64,000 nt of DNA, taken from the NCBI GenBank assembly GCA_949987705.1, contig OX465283.1, positions 159,417,850 to 159,481,849 of the forward strand. The letters run 5' to 3'. The translations under genes were made by a program, and so were the position numbers. Position 1 is the stretch's first letter; each line of letters starts with the position of its first letter. The notes beneath the pieces were generated by a model. It searched no databases, had not been told where the DNA came from, and was given only the letters and a program-made list of their open reading frames with translations. The stretch is from Thereva unica (Eukaryota > Arthropoda > Insecta > Diptera > Therevidae). Positions 22,186-35,217 of this stretch are shown here, one piece after another.

Positions 22186-23655
22186 CCTCCTCCCATTCTG
22201 AGCCGATGTCAGCTAGTTTGCCATCTCTAAGCTCTGAGCGTCCTGGTCTACGCTATCTCTCCAGCGAAGGTTGGGTCTCCCACACGGGCATGTACATCCC
22301 CGCCACAGGCACGAAAATATTGTACATATAAAAATTCGCCTGACAGAAGTATGCGGGCTCCCGCTACAGACAGGAATATTTATAAATGCATCGGCATCAA
22401 CATAAACCATTTCAAGCGCGAGAGCTGTTTTACCCAGCAGGCCTCCAACTAAGCAGTAACCGCGTTCAATGCTGCTTGACTTGCGCAATCGAACAAGAAC
22501 CGGTCTACTGAGTATGCTACATTTTACCCAGATAATTGCCCGTTTTCTTCGTCCCCAATTTTGCTTCTTTTAGTCTAAAAAAAATGAACATACCCTAGCT
22601 TGTGCGTGCGTGCCTGTTGTAAGCTAGATGCGGGCGAGTCTTACTTTTAATCTGATCCGCTTTTTCGTTTTCAGGGACTAGATGACTTTCCAGACTTTGG
22701 GCCGTACTTAAAATAGAAGATACTAAATGGTTGTGCTTTTTTCTCTTTCAAGATAAAACAGCTGTTGAGGCTGTCCGTGATGATAAAGATATCATTGTAG
22801 TTAGCATGGAGTAAATGGAAGATTTCAATATACTTGCCCATGACGCTTTCCAGGGGAGGATATAAGTCGAAATCCTAAGGAAGTCTTTGTGTTTTTAATG
22901 TTCTCGTCAAGTCTCTGGAAACTAAAACTCCTACGGACCCGAGTTTCATGAACAAGAGTATAAACGATGTGGTTTGGAGTGGATTAAGCCCAAACATTTC
23001 CTCAGGGTTTTTTTTGCAATGGGCCCAATATTTCTTTCAAATATCAAGAACTCATGGAAGGAGAGGGGGCTCGCGTACTTAAACTTTGTTTTATATGAAA
23101 GACTAGAGGCTCAGGAGAAGCCCCTTTGTAATGTCGACTAGATCTAACTAACCTTCTTTCTGCTCAGAATGGAGATAATTCTGTGATTACTGTTCATGGC
23201 AGCCAAGGCTTCATTGTTATTGTTGTAATCTGCTTTTGAAATTTCTGGTATAAGTCGACCCAAAAATATCACCTCAATTTTTGTGTATTTATCATTAACT
23301 TGTGCTACAAAATTATTTAAAGCAAACGGGAGCTTGGCCTCTACAGTTACCGTGTAAGCAGCGGCTGTAATAATGCAGAAATCATTAGCAAATTGAAATA
23401 CATCCCCATATACGCATTGAGATCTCTTTTGCGGAGTAAAGCGTATAAAAAAGATTGGATTGAGTGAGCTACCTTGAGGCAAACCCCCAAGCATTCTCCT
23501 AGTCATTCCATGCAGCATTAATATTCTATATTTGAAAAAGGATACTATCGAGTTGGCCGAAGTCAGCTCTATCGTAAGAACTAGCCAAATCCAGAGTCAA
23601 CATCCCCACAACTTTATGGTCTGTTTCTCGTAGAAGATTTTCTGTTAGATTGTGC
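22185..23655 (-). pseudogene. LINE reverse-transcriptase relic with C-terminal tail
   Basis: On the minus strand, VGMLTLDLASSYDRADFGQL (about 23.55-23.63 kb) is the first catalytic Asp box. GGLPQGSSLNPIFFIRF (23.47 kb) is the template-grip motif. FANDFCI stands where YADDI is expected, so a catalytic Asp is lost. Further on, CGRPNLRWRDSVDQDAQSLE and MANWL at 22.2-22.3 kb form the usual GRP-LRW-D end of such elements. Many frameshifts. The middle (22.5-23.1 kb) is unreadable. Confidence 0.72.
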
Positions 23656-26600
23656 TCAGGCAAGTGGTCGCGGATCTTTCCATTGAAATGTTCATCAGCT
23701 TCGTAAAGTAATATATTTTATGTTGTTGTTTTTTCAATTTACTAGCAGCAGCTAGTGAACCCCATTCGGGGTTTCTTACTGGTCCAGCCTTGCGGCTATA
23801 TAGACCAAGATACGTAGATAGACTTAAAGTTGGGAGGTCAAATGAAAAACTCTCTCTCTGTTTCATTCAGTCCTGTACTACCTGACCAAAGTAGGAGGGC
23901 TGTCGTCAAGTTACTTAATCTAACTCATATAAAAGATTGAACAGTGCAAATTACTTAGACTTAAAGATTAGGCAATTCATAATTCCACATACAGGACCAG
24001 ATTTCATAAATTCAAGTGATATCAAAAGAAATGGTTCAAGAGTGACGTAATCTCATAAAGGTTACATCAAATTGATATCTTCGCTTCAGCTAGGAAGCTC
24101 GCAAGGATAGAAATGTTCACCAAGTCAAAAGGTGTAAGGATTAATAAAAGTCTATCAGACTGGATCAAAAGAGGATACTTGGATCTAATTTGTTAGTATT
24201 TTATACATTTCAAGATGATGTGTTCGGCGTCATTGCTAATATATTTTATTTAATAGGTGTATTTTTTCCACTTCTTTCTATTTGCAATGTTATTCTTCTT
24301 ATTCCCCTTTCATTCCTCATGGGACATAGGGCGGAAACAGTTGCCCTCCAGCGAACTCTGTATTGCAATATCTATGCAATATTTTCTAAAAAATTGATTT
24401 AAATTTACGTAACATGACCGAATCCTTACGTGATGCAGAAATATGTGCAGTATCTGAATTTTAAATACTATTTTCGCAGCACCTTGCTGTTTCTCCTTTA
24501 TTGGCAACATTATAGGTTTCATTCATTTATTTTAAAACAGACTCTAACTAAAACAATTTTAATGTTATCATAGTTTTGTTTATATTCAAAACTCCATTTC
24601 GTGTAGCATTTTCTGTTAGAGTTATCTAATCCGCAAATATCCCAAAATTAGCCTAGATAGACTTCATCTCCTCTTTAGCCTAATATTGAAATATGGCTCT
24701 TTGCGCTACTTTTCGGCCAAATCCATTCAAGTTCATACTTGCACATACAAATTAGTCATTCCTAGTTATGTCATACAACCCGGGCTCAAACAATATAGAT
24801 TTGGCTAACAGAGCCGCAGACCATTCCCTCCAATGAGCGCCAGAACATTATTTCGTTGGCACAAATAGAAAAACTCCACTATGCTTTCCGCTTTAGTCGG
24901 TTTTCGGCCAAACTATCAAATGTTTTCGCGGCTTATACAATGCAATAATCTTCAGAACATTTTTATATAATTATATTTATTGATATAACAGTTCGATTTT
25001 ATCATACTGCAAAAAAAACGCCAAAAACTTTTATTTAAAAATATAAAACTTCGCTTGTTTGTTTGATAGCAAAAAGTGTAAACAACACTGATAAACAAAA
25101 ATTTCACAAACTTAACAAAAATTCAGCTTACCACCTAGAAATTCCTGTACATTTATTTTTAAAATAAAACAACCCTTTTCGTTGCTTTTGATAAACTGAC
25201 CCCACAGCGATTATTATTATTTAATTTTAACAAACACTAAAACTACATGATTTTTGCACTGACAAGAGTCAAACAATTTTTTTCCAATATGGTTGCCGCC
25301 AATACACTAGTTCCACACTAGTCCATTGAACTTTAATTTTGTAACCTATTTTTTTACTTAAAGAAATTTCAGTTACTGTAAATTAATTTTATGTTTAATT
25401 AATTTTTTTTAATGTAGTTTTAATAAAATATTTGTTTTTACATTTGCTGCTAATATTTGCAAAATATCGCTCATTGTTGTGTTTTGACAATGTGATATTT
25501 TTAAAACAATAAGTGTAATTAGTTTTTGATTTCGAGAGACTAGTTTTCTAATCTTAAGATTAATCAGAACTAATATAAAAAACCTTTGAAAAATTAAGCA
25601 TTTTTACTGAAATGATCCAAATAATTATAGAAAAGTGCTTGTGGATTCTAGTAATAACACAACCGGTTGAAACGTGTCTTTGATATATGTGCTGGTTCTT
25701 CTCAGTGATAAGTTCTTATAAAAATATGGATCTATACCAACGATTGTAGGCTATATTAAATAAAATTCCTTTCTTTGGTCACTGCTTAATTGATAAGATT
25801 AAAATAATGATGTTTGGTTTAATTTGTAAGAAGTTACATTTGTGTGGATTGAGATAAATTGAAATTGTATTTCATCCTCGAACCAACGCCTATTAATAGG
25901 CAGGTGGCGCTGATGAAAATTCACAATCGTGTGGATAAAGATTCACAATTCACCAAAGAAATTTGCACATTCGGTTGACAAAAAAGCATTATAACTGCGT
26001 TTCTTTTCTGCTAATTTTTACTCGTGCATACTAGCAACTACACTTGCTCTCATAAACGAGTAGACAGCACTTGTCATTATGTAATTGAAATCCGCTAGAG
26101 GCAAAGTAGCCATTTCGAGTCTATTGTGAATTATTTTCACTTACGCCATCATCCGCTAGCTGGCTTTTATTTGTTTTGAGCTGCTCATATAAAAACATCC
26201 ATAAATAAAATTTCAGTCGTATAATTATCAAAAACTTTTATCTTTCTTTTTACGAAATTAAATGACCGAATTAATTTCTCTATTGTTTTATAAATTCTTC
26301 TTTTAAGAACTTTTTACTTGTTTACAAATAAAGTAACGTCCAAAATGTTTGCTGAGATTTTACTCAAATCAAAAAATTTTGTTTTCCTTTTCTGCTCTTG
26401 TCACGTACTAAATAGTACTAAATAGTCCCCGTGGGCGCACGGCTAACAAAGATTTCTCATTGATATCAAAACCCGAGAAAAACAGTCTGCAAACGAACAC
26501 CTTGCAGCTCTGTCCTCTGTTAGAAAGTCTCAATCCTCCCCGCGATGCCTTCTGAAGTACTTCTTCGGAAGGAGCTAACGAGAAACTCGATTGGCGAATT

Positions 26601-27530
26601 CTTTACGCCACAAAACAGAGTTTTAAGTCGGTTGGGCTGAGGATTGGCAACCTGCTGCCATAAAAACACCATCGGCAAACAAGGACATAGTCAGAATTTT
26701 GCTTTGGGAGAGTTATTGTAAGAATCATAATAATGATCCGTGCAAATGAGTCCTCTCCTTCCTCCCCGCCACGCTACAGCCAGGTGGTTTTATTTAGCAC
26801 CTTCTAGTCTTTCCATTTTCCCGGCTTTTTCAGCAATGCGTCTCGGGCAGGATTACTATTTATCCATCCCTGCTAATACTCCTTTAAAAGCCTTACTTTC
26901 TTCCTTTCGGTTTCTTCCTGTCATAGCTTCTGATGAAGGATATTTAGCATCTCTTCTACTTTCTTTCATACATTATCCCATCTCGCATATGATGCCTTAG
27001 CTGTTGCTTCCAGCGCAACCCTTTGTTCGGGTAATTTCAGATATTTGAATTGGCCATTCTCTCTGCCCATCCTAAGCCAATGGTTAGATTTACATATCCT
27101 TCCATCCATCCAATGCGCTATTGCTGATGAGCTAGAGCCCGTTCTGTTAAGCATTCTAACCTTCCAATGTACAATCTGCCAACTAGCACCCAACCTGGAG
27201 GACCAGTCCGGTGTTTGTTTTTCTTTTGAGGCGCGATACATTCGTCCTTTCACCCTCCTCTGTCTGTTACTCTTGTATAAACAAAAGTATCTAGGATATG
27301 GCGCTGTTGTTTGAATGCAAATAAGCGTTATTTAAGTTCAAGTTTCATTAGAAGCAATAATATTTTAAGGCCCTTAATTATGTGGTAAGGTGTCGCATCT
27401 TCAATTAGGAAGAGCGATTCTGCGTAAGTACTTTATTTGTTGGGTATAAAAGGCAATTGGAGATGCATATTACCTCATTCAATCTTAAATAGCGGTTAGA
27501 TCCACCTTCCAAATTTGTTAGTGCGAGGTT
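23656..27530. other. Gene-poor intergenic DNA
   Basis: AT-rich, especially 24.9-25.6 kb. Open frames at 24190-24402 and 26740-27314 (both strands) lack recognisable motifs. The last lies in a less AT-rich patch with transposon-like texture and is probably an unidentified relic. No RNA gene seen. Confidence 0.35.
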
Positions 27531-27531
27531 T

Positions 27532-27828
27532 ATGGATTCACCAATGAAAATGCTAGTGCTGCGGTTCATGAATACAAAGGAAGATTTCCATCACGGCCAG
27601 TACTCGACTACCGAGTGTTTTCAACAGTCCACCGAAAATTTCAAACAAGGGGTATTCAACAACTCGTATTCAATTTACCTCGATACCACTACTAGTGCTC
27701 GTCGGATAGCTTTTCATTTGGATTACGAAGGACCACTGTGTGGAAACGTTATGGTTTACGTCCTTTTGACTTCAGAAACGTCCACCACTGATTACCGCGC
27801 AAGGTCTGTGTTTTGTCCTGGCTGTTGA
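27532..27828 (+). other. Unrecognised 98-codon open frame beside a transposase relic
   Basis: The frame starts at an ATG (MDSPMKMLVLRFMNTKEDFH) and runs without a stop to 27828. Its composition is mixed and protein-like, unlike the AT-rich background. I do not recognise it. It ends where the transposase relic becomes readable, so it could be part of the same mobile element or an older insertion. No signal peptide or membrane segment is evident. Confidence 0.3.
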
Positions 27829-28084
27829 GACAAAAACGCCAAGATCCGAATTTCTTCAAGAAAGTCCTGTGGACGGACAAGCCACCTTTTAATCGGACCG
27901 GGATTACGAATGCCCGCAACCTGCAAACGTAGAGCGAAGCCAATTCCTACCTTCTCCGCGAGTTTTTATTTCAACATAAATTTACTGCAGTGAATGTGTG
28001 GGCTGGAATCATTGACCACTTCTTGGTCATTGATATATTGCCAGACAAGTTAAATAGAGAAAACTTTTGGTAGGTAGCCCTAAT

Positions 28085-28377
28085 AAGGCATCCTGCCGGC
28101 TTAACCGGTTAATAATAGGGTACCATATTTCCGCTTAGGTGGGGTCTTCATCTAGCGGTGGGTGCACCCCTTGTTCACCTGGTAGTCTGGTACTGTTGGC
28201 GTCACAGCCTTTGTCGGCTGGTTAGTGGGATTCACTTGTTTTAGGAGGCATAACACTCCAACAAGACTGTCTCTCGCTAGCCCTGACAGTTGTGACTCAC
28301 CCGGCTGTTAAAAAATGGATGCACTCATATAACACCCAGTAGTGCAAACGCGAGGCTCACTGCTTTCTCCTTATGCA
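28085..28377 (+). repeat. Diverged SINE-body copy
   Basis: It contains 'gattcacttgttttaggagg' and 'cataacactcca', which recur at 28580-28612 in the neighbouring SINE. This suggests an older relative lying head-to-tail with it. No pol III boxes are clear in this copy. Confidence 0.5.
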
Positions 28378-28831
28378 TGGGGCCTCAGTAGTTTAGAGGT
28401 AAGGCGCCTGACTGCTATCCCCAGAGGTCCCGGGTTCGAATCCATGCGGCGCCCACGGTCCTTCGCCTTTCCCACCTAACTTTCCTTCTTTCTTCTTCCC
28501 TCTTTACATTCCTGACTCCCCTGTCATAGCCTTAGTCCTTCCCCGCTCCACCAAGCGCATGCCATCGGTTGGTTGATGAGATTCAACTCGTTTCAGGAGG
28601 CATAACACTCCAGCGAGTTGTTCTCGACGCCCCGATGTCAGAGTCGCGAAATGGTTGTGAGTAGGTGGAATGAAATATCGCGGCTAGGTTGTGGCAGTTA
28701 CTTCCTTCTCTTCTCTCTATCTTCCGGCTAGAGCTGCTGTTCGACATTCACTCTATACGAACAAAAAATAGATTGTCGACAGTACAAAGGAACTTTCCCT
28801 AAGCCTCTAGTCTATCACATAAAAAAAAAAA
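28378..28831 (+). mobile_element. tRNA-derived SINE (A and B boxes, poly(A) tail)
   Basis: The 5' part reads GCCTCAGTAGTTTAGAGGTA (tRNA D-arm/A-box-like), then a 'ctgactgctatcc' anticodon-arm-like region and GTCCCGGGTTCGAATCC, a canonical B box. A non-tRNA body follows, ending in 'ctagtctatcacat' plus about 11 A at 28821-28831. A second, 5'-truncated copy lies at 35.10-35.22 kb. The CACATAAAA end is shared with the LINE tails in this window, hinting at the LINE that mobilised it. Confidence 0.75.
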
Positions 28832-28982
28832 TGCATCCACCAGACTACCCTTAACCTTTCCTATTCTTTTTCTATTTTCAGGTCAAGCTTACTACTAGAC
28901 ATTGTACCATGAGTTGAACGACATGACGATCTAGTGGTACAAAGGGTGATTCCTCAGCTTGACCATGCCACATAAAAAAAGG
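28832..28982 (+). pseudogene. 3'-end fragment of the Jockey-like LINE (copy C)
   Basis: It ends 'gtacaaagggtgattcctca', then 'gcttgaccatgccacat' plus A7, matching the inverse of the tails at 16.48 and 17.18 kb. Only the 3' UTR is present. It sits directly after the SINE tail. Confidence 0.75.
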
Positions 28983-29195
28983 ATATTAACATACATACAT
29001 ACAAGAAGAAAAATGCATTTCCAAATGGATGGTGCATCACCCCACTACAGTGCTAACGTGAATAGAACGTAATGGGTCAATAGATTGGCCGGCAAGAAAC
29101 CCACGACCCCACTTGATTTCCATCTGTTGGCTCATATGCAGTGTCAGGTGTCACATGCCGCTTTCTCTAGGACACCGGTTACAGAAATAGATGCA

Positions 29196-29924
29196 GAAAT
29201 ATTTCTGTGCGTGGCCTTGACTATTGTTTTTGCATAGTTTTTAGATAGGCAAAGAAATTTCTTAGGTTTAGCATAGCGGGCTTTAATAACGAAAAACGGA
29301 GGGGAGTTTTAAAGTCCTCACCACTGCTCCGCCCGGGTCCCTGATATTTTTAGTATGTTTTTAAGGACACCTTCCTCTACAAATTGGTCTCTACATATAT
29401 TTTTTCCTCTATTGGGCATTTTTTGGCTTCATTGCCTGGACTATTAGATTCATATATGTTGGTCCAAGATAGAACTGGGGTACTTCTTTTTCACCACTTG
29501 TATCGTAACACATGCGGTAAATGTTACACATTTAATAACGAGTTTTGGTTTTTTTAATGAAATGTTACAAGGGTATTTACATTTTATAAACTACAACTAG
29601 TTTACGAGGAGTTTAAGTTTAACATATACATTAAAAGAAAAAAGAAACAACAATATTGAATTATATACAATTTACGGACGCGATGACCAGTTTTTTACTC
29701 AGTGTTCAGTTTTCTAACGCAGCTTCCTCCAGGTCCCGTTCTTACTGATCAAGCTTTTTAGGTGCGATCGATGACATCGTTTGATCTCGTGATAACAATG
29801 TAGGGGCTCACAAATTTGAAAAACTACATCGCCCCTTTCTACCACTTTTTACGGCTTCTATACTGTTTAGAGTAAATTTAAAGAATTTCCTACATTTCAG
29901 AATGTGGCTTGGCAAAATTCGTGC
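29196..29924. other. Intergenic, nothing recognised
   Basis: No frame or repeat structure noted. Confidence 0.35.
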
Positions 29925-30335
29925 GCGTGGCCCCGCAATTTTGAATTTATATGTTTTGATCATAAATTTGTTATTTGCAATATCAAAAACCCCTAGATAC
30001 CAATTTGTATTGTAATTAGAATACTATTGGAAAAAATCGTCCGCCATATTGGGGCGGCCATTTTGAATTTATATGTTTTGATCATAAATTCGTAATTTGC
30101 AATAGTAAAAACCTCCAGATACCGATTTGCATTTGGATTTACAGTTGGAAAAATTTGTCCGTCGTATTGGCACGGCCATTTTTAATTTATAACTTCAGAT
30201 CATAAATTCGTTATTTGCGTTAGATACCGATTTTCACGGAAATCGGAGCACAATTGGCAAATTCAGATTTGGGTGGCCATTTTGAATTCCGGTCATATTT
30301 CGGCGGCCATTTTGAATTTAGAAAATCGGGTTTGG
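29925..30335. repeat. Tandem array of a ~120-bp unit (about three units), dispersed-family copy 3
   Basis: 'cattttgaatttatatgttt' followed by 'tgatcataaatt.gt.atttgcaata' begins at about 29937, 30059 and, more diverged, 30177. That is a period of about 120 bases. Each unit contains a 'cgtc(c/g)gcc.tattgg' motif before 'cggccattttgaattt'. Related copies are at 0.6 and 21.7-22.2 kb. Non-coding. Confidence 0.75.
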
Positions 30336-32768
30336 GGGTGCATTATGGGAGACTTCCACGGACCTTTGTGCAAAATTTCGAAACTCTGCGATGACTGGTG
30401 CCCGGCTATAGCGCACACATCCACGCAAACATACACGAATACAGAAACTTGCTTTTATTAATATATAATAATAAGTATGTATATTATAACATAATAATTA
30501 CTTTCCTGTTTCAGTATCTTAATCAAGCAGCTGCTGACAGTCCTAGTAGTCCTTCTACTTACCAATTACTGAACTTCCTACTAAAAAAAATTAAAAGGAC
30601 GAAATTTTTCTCCGAAATTAATACCTATATAAATTAATTAATATCAACCTATCGACACATACATACATAATGCATGTATGCTTTAAAAACTAATATATTG
30701 TGCTTCCAAAAATACTAATTAAGAAAGAAAATCGCATTCTTTTTAATATGCTTATACATTTTTTTCATTTATTTATATCTTGAAAATTACAAAGTTTTGA
30801 CTTATTTATTTCATTTTGTTTTTTACTTTAGGAGGAATTAAATTTGATGTACTACGAAAGGAATTTGAATTCCATTTTTATTTATATTTATTTTATTTTT
30901 ATTTATATTTTTTTTATTTTTATCGTTTTGTAATTATATTTCATTTATTTCATTTTTTTCACCTAATCTTAAATGTGACTTGTGTACAAAAATATATACA
31001 AGCTAAATTTCAATAAGATACTTATTATCTATATTTTTTTTTATTTTTTATATATCCTTATGATTTTTTTTAAGAAACTGTCTGGTAAATTGATATCCTG
31101 TGCAAGTTTTCATTTAATATTTGTTTTTTTTTGGTATGTCCTGGTTTTATTTACTTATTTCCGTTCATTATTTACAATTGATTAAAAAAAGGAGTCGAAA
31201 AAATTCATTTATGGTTTATTTTAAAAGTTTAAAGATTATTTTTTTTTAAATAGTTTGTAGGTTTTGTTGTAGTATGCTTTATCGAACAAATTTAGCCATT
31301 TTGTTTTTTTTTTTAAATTAGAGAGTGTTCTTTAAAATCACTCGATTCTATTTAAATTGTTTTTTTGTTGTATAAAGTTTGAATATGATTTTAAGAGAGA
31401 ATAAAAATTTTTGTTTGTTTGTTTTTAAAATATTTTACAATCACAAATTTATTATATTTTTTATCATTTCTTCATTAGATAAGACTCCCAATGCCTATCC
31501 AAATTTAAATAATTTTTTGTTTGTTTGTCTGGGATATGTTGTTGTGTTTGTTTATGTGAAAAGTATCATTTTTTTTTGTTTTTATGCGAGGGGATAGATA
31601 TTGGGCAGTTTTTTTGCTTATTTAGCAAGCATTCTTGAATGCTGCTAGTAAATCATCGAGTCATAATTTTCTTTTTGTAACTACCACAGCATTTTTTTAT
31701 TTAAATAAACTAAGAAAAAAAAATTGTTTTTTTTATTATAATAATATTATATATATCACATAAATCGTTTTTTTAGTTTTTAAAGACTTACATAGTTGTA
31801 TTTATTTATAAAAAGTAAAAGTATATTTCTTATTTACTTTATTTACAGCTCATTTTTTTTTTAACTTTTAGTATTTTCGAAAAAAAGTGTTTACGAATTT
31901 TTGTTTTGAAAAAATTGTAAGAAAAATGACAGGTTCATTATTTTAATTATAGGAAGGGAGATCTTCTTTCGAGAATAGTAGATAGATGATAAATAGTGTC
32001 ATGAAATCATTTAAAAGTGACTTAGTGACATTCTTATTGTTGATATACGGGTTACACGCACAATAGTGATCAATAAAACATTTTTTTGAAGATCCAAACA
32101 GTCTAACAAATTGATCAAATTAATATAATTGAAATTAGCGCATGTATCAGCTATGCTAAAATTGTGACTAGTCATGAGTCACAAGGTTTGGGGGCTCGCG
32201 CTTATTTCTTATGAAATTCTTATTTTGGTTTTTATGTCAATTGTAACAGAAGTTACGATTACTTCATTTCTACTTCGCTACTACGTTACTTTTCATTTAG
32301 TAAAGGGCTTCATGTTGAGTGTCACCAAGCACTTGTGACTGCGTTGTGACTTGTGATTGCCTTTAGAATACCGACAAGTTGCTAAATTATCCAACAACAT
32401 GATAGGTAGTGACTTGTTCATCATTTCATACGTTAGTTTCTATGAAATTCACATTTCAAATAGCTCATTAATGGTTTTCTAAGATTTGCGTTTTTGATAA
32501 AAGGGATTTTTTTTCATTTGACAGTTTACTATTTTAAGTTGACAAGTCATTCAAAATCAGAACTGGGTTTTAGTATTCTTTGCCTCAAGCTCCACATAAT
32601 TACTAATATTTTGCAAAGTTTAACTTCGATTACTTAGGTGAAATAAACTTAATTTTAATAGGAAAATAAACTACATATAAAATACACGCTTTTTTCAAAA
32701 CAAAGATGATCCATTTTCGCTTTAGCAGTCAAATCCCGTCTTTAAGATTTATTATTTTTCTCTAATAA
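30336..32768. other. AT-rich block and unassigned intergenic DNA
   Basis: 30.64-31.93 kb is strongly T-rich on the + strand, with no transposon ends; its open frames are Phe/Tyr/Ile-rich and spurious. 32.0-32.77 kb has repeated 'cttgtgac' and 'gtcac' words but no gene. Confidence 0.4.
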
Positions 32769-32769
32769 C

Positions 32770-33290
32770 GGCCCCTATTCCCATAGTCACCTTACTTTTT
32801 CTCTTACTTCACATTTTTTGTCACGTCACCTTTGAAGTGGTATTCTCATACCTCACACAAAAACAAGGAAAAGGGTAGTGAGATAAAATGTGACTAAAGT
32901 AGGTGTCTCGAAGTCATTTTTTGTAGCAAATATCACTGAAAATTGTTATTATTTATCATTTAGAATTTTTAGGTGCCGCTACGATTTTTTTGAAATTGAT
33001 AGTGACAAGGGTAAGAAATATGTTATCTTTTAATATTTTTGATGATTTAACATTATTCTTATACCCTAGAATTAAACTTTAATGAACAGGAGGCATTTTT
33101 ATTGCCTTGAAAGTGATGAATAGTTTAGGTCCTCCAACGGAACGGCCGTTGAGTGGCAAAAGGTATAAACAAATACATACATCATTCATCATAATGTATA
33201 TAGAAATATCCTCACTTTTTCACAGCTGACTACGAGAATACGAGTTGATAACATTTTTCAATGGGTGACACGACTTTGGGAATAGAGCCC
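32770..33290. mobile_element. MITE-like element with GG(G)C-CCTATTCCCA ends
   Basis: The left end GGCCCCTATTCCCATAGTCA and the inverse of the right end (GGGCTCTATTCCCAAAGTC) are similar. Internal 'gtgac' and 'tcacctt' words also pair across the element. About 520 bp, no frame. The target duplication was not resolved. Confidence 0.6.
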
Positions 33291-35098
33291 AACATATCAA
33301 ATTTCGTATGACTAACTGTCTTTGATAGCAGCATGGCGAAGCCTCTGGCTGAAAATAATCATCGTAAAATATCACAAATATGTATCACAATCTAGATCAT
33401 GGGTAATACTAATTTGCAAAATAGAATGAGTATTTTGGCAGTTCACGAATTGCCAGCCGATTAAATAATCCATAAAATTGTAGTCGTTATGGAAATTCCA
33501 AAGAAGGTTAAAATCAGACCCGGTAATAGTTGACTTTTGAAGAGCATCATAATTTAGTTGTGTCACCAATTCTATTGAGTGAGAAGCTGGAGTGGCATTA
33601 CCTAATTTATTTTAATTTAATTGCTTCGAATTTTACCCTTGGGTTAGACGATCAATTTGACTGCAATTGTAATTTGAAATTTTGAATGTCAAAGTTTTAT
33701 CGGCAGGATGTTCATTCTAACAAGAAACGCGCAGGAGATAGTTGTTTGTGTTAAAATAAAATAAGAAATAAAAAGATATTTTAATTCACATTAAAATAAT
33801 CCCGCATTAAGTAATCACCACTGCTAAGGTTTTATTCATTTTCCGCCATTTTGTTTTAAAAAATTCTGAATTTCTTGCAGATGGGGCAGGGGCTAGATGA
33901 TCAAATTTATAACTGCAATATTGTTATTGAAATTGAAAAATTGATCGTACGCGAATATATGAGCGAGTACAGTGACATTGACGTAACAGTTGTAGTAGGA
34001 TTATTGAACATTTCACAACTCGCTATAAATATTTATAATACCAAGTGGAAATTGAAATGAGTTTATGTTAAGTCGAACTGAAGTATATGAAACAAATTAG
34101 GTAATGCTTGCACCCTGCTTAAAAGGCTCGACAAAATAGCTATAAAATAATAACATTACCAAGTTCGAGAAGATGGAAAACCTAACGCCGAATTCAAAGT
34201 GAGGCCAGACTTAAAACAAAAAGATGTCGCTAGAACGTTTCAGTCACCACTAAAAGCTATGAAGGAAATGGAGCTTGGAGTTAATGAAAACAAAATAAAA
34301 TTGCGAGTTCAGAATAAAAAAAATATAGTAGAACATTATAAAAATAAATTTAGAGAAATTAAATTCGAAAAAAGTCCAAACTTCCAAACAATATAATATA
34401 ACAATACAAAAAAGATGAAATATAAAGAATTCAATTATACTCTCACTCGAAAAGTACACAGTACAAGTACTGTACACAGTACACAATACACAGTACACAG
34501 TAGTATCATAAGGATGTAAAATACTAACAATATCACAGCGAATTTGTAGAAAAATTCTTCTTGCAACTATATGTCTGTATTAAAACTATAAGCCTCTGAA
34601 CGATTTTATTCAATTCTAAAAAATAAAGACCGATTACAGTCTATCCAAACGGATATCATATATAGTATTAAGTCAATAGCTTAGAAAGTTCGTTGTTGGC
34701 TAATTTATAAATGCCAGCTCTAAAAAGTCCATATATCTAACAATCCTAGGGGACAATTTTGAAGAAAAACAAAACGTATTCGAAGAAACATAAATCTAGT
34801 GATTATTTCAAAATGAAAAAAAAAATTATAAAATAAATAAATTACTAGTGGTGGTTGCTACTGAGCGTTTCATTAGCTTCACTCTTACCTAGAACTCGAC
34901 GTGGTACAATAATCCCAACTTATAGCCTATACTCATCGAGTCAGGATGTAGATTGCAGTAGGGAACTACAATATCACATAAGAAGGCTGTAACATTGCAT
35001 GTTTCTGAACGAAACTTCAAATAAGTAACATGATAGAGTTATCGCCATAAAATTAGGAAAATTTAAGCCCATGCGAGGAAATGACAATCACATCACAT
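33291..35098. other. Intergenic; two unrecognised short frames
   Basis: 33875-34060 encodes MQMGQGLDDQIYNCNIVIEI... after an acceptor-like TTGCAG. 34199-34396 encodes a Lys/Glu-rich frame (RPDLKQKDVARTFQSPLKAM). They could be remnants of one decayed gene or transposon ORF; neither has a recognisable domain. Confidence 0.3.
34454..34502. repeat. GTACACA-type simple repeat
   Basis: Imperfect repetition of 'gtacacagtacac' over about 50 bases. Because GTAC is self-complementary, it can fold. Confidence 0.8.
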
Positions 35099-35217
35099 TA
35101 ACACTCTCTCTTCACTATCTTTCGACTGGAGCTGCTGTTCGACATTGCACTCTATATGAAAAAAATAGACAATCGACAGTATAAAGGAGCTTTTCTTGAG
35201 CCTCTACACCTGATTGA
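35099..35217 (+). repeat. Second copy of the SINE body/tail
   Basis: 'gagctgctgttcgacatt.c' followed by 'actctata' and then 'atcgacagtataaaggagct' matches 28730-28815 with scattered changes. The tRNA-like head is absent (5'-truncated). Confidence 0.7.

Larger units (their letters stand above)
27826..29195 (+). pseudogene. DDE (Tc1/mariner-like) transposase relic interrupted by SINE/LINE insertions
   Basis: The first part (27826-28075) reads RQDPNFFKKVLWTDKPPFNR, where the usual WTDEATF box has lost its Glu, then FQHKFTAVNVWAGIIDHF. The second part (about 29010-29190) reads MDGASPHYSANV, the QQDGAPPHY catalytic box with a change, and TTPLDFHLLAHMQ for the third carboxylate region. The two halves are separated by about 0.9 kb of later insertions (28085-28982). 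Stops and frameshifts; inactive. Confidence 0.78.

Noticed and set aside
26966..27253. Minus-strand 95-codon frame as a gene
   Set aside because: The opposite strand is equally open, there is no recognised domain, and the surroundings are transposon debris.
28378..28455. Possible tRNA gene
   Set aside because: A and B boxes are present, but the acceptor stem does not close and the sequence continues into a SINE body with a poly(A) tail, so it is a SINE head rather than a functional tRNA.
30816..31597. Phe/Tyr-rich open frames in the T-rich block
   Set aside because: Residue composition simply reflects poly-T sequence; no membrane-protein signature beyond low complexity.
34454..34502. CRISPR-like short repeats
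   Set aside because: Simple GTACACA microsatellite with no regular spacers, in a eukaryotic context.
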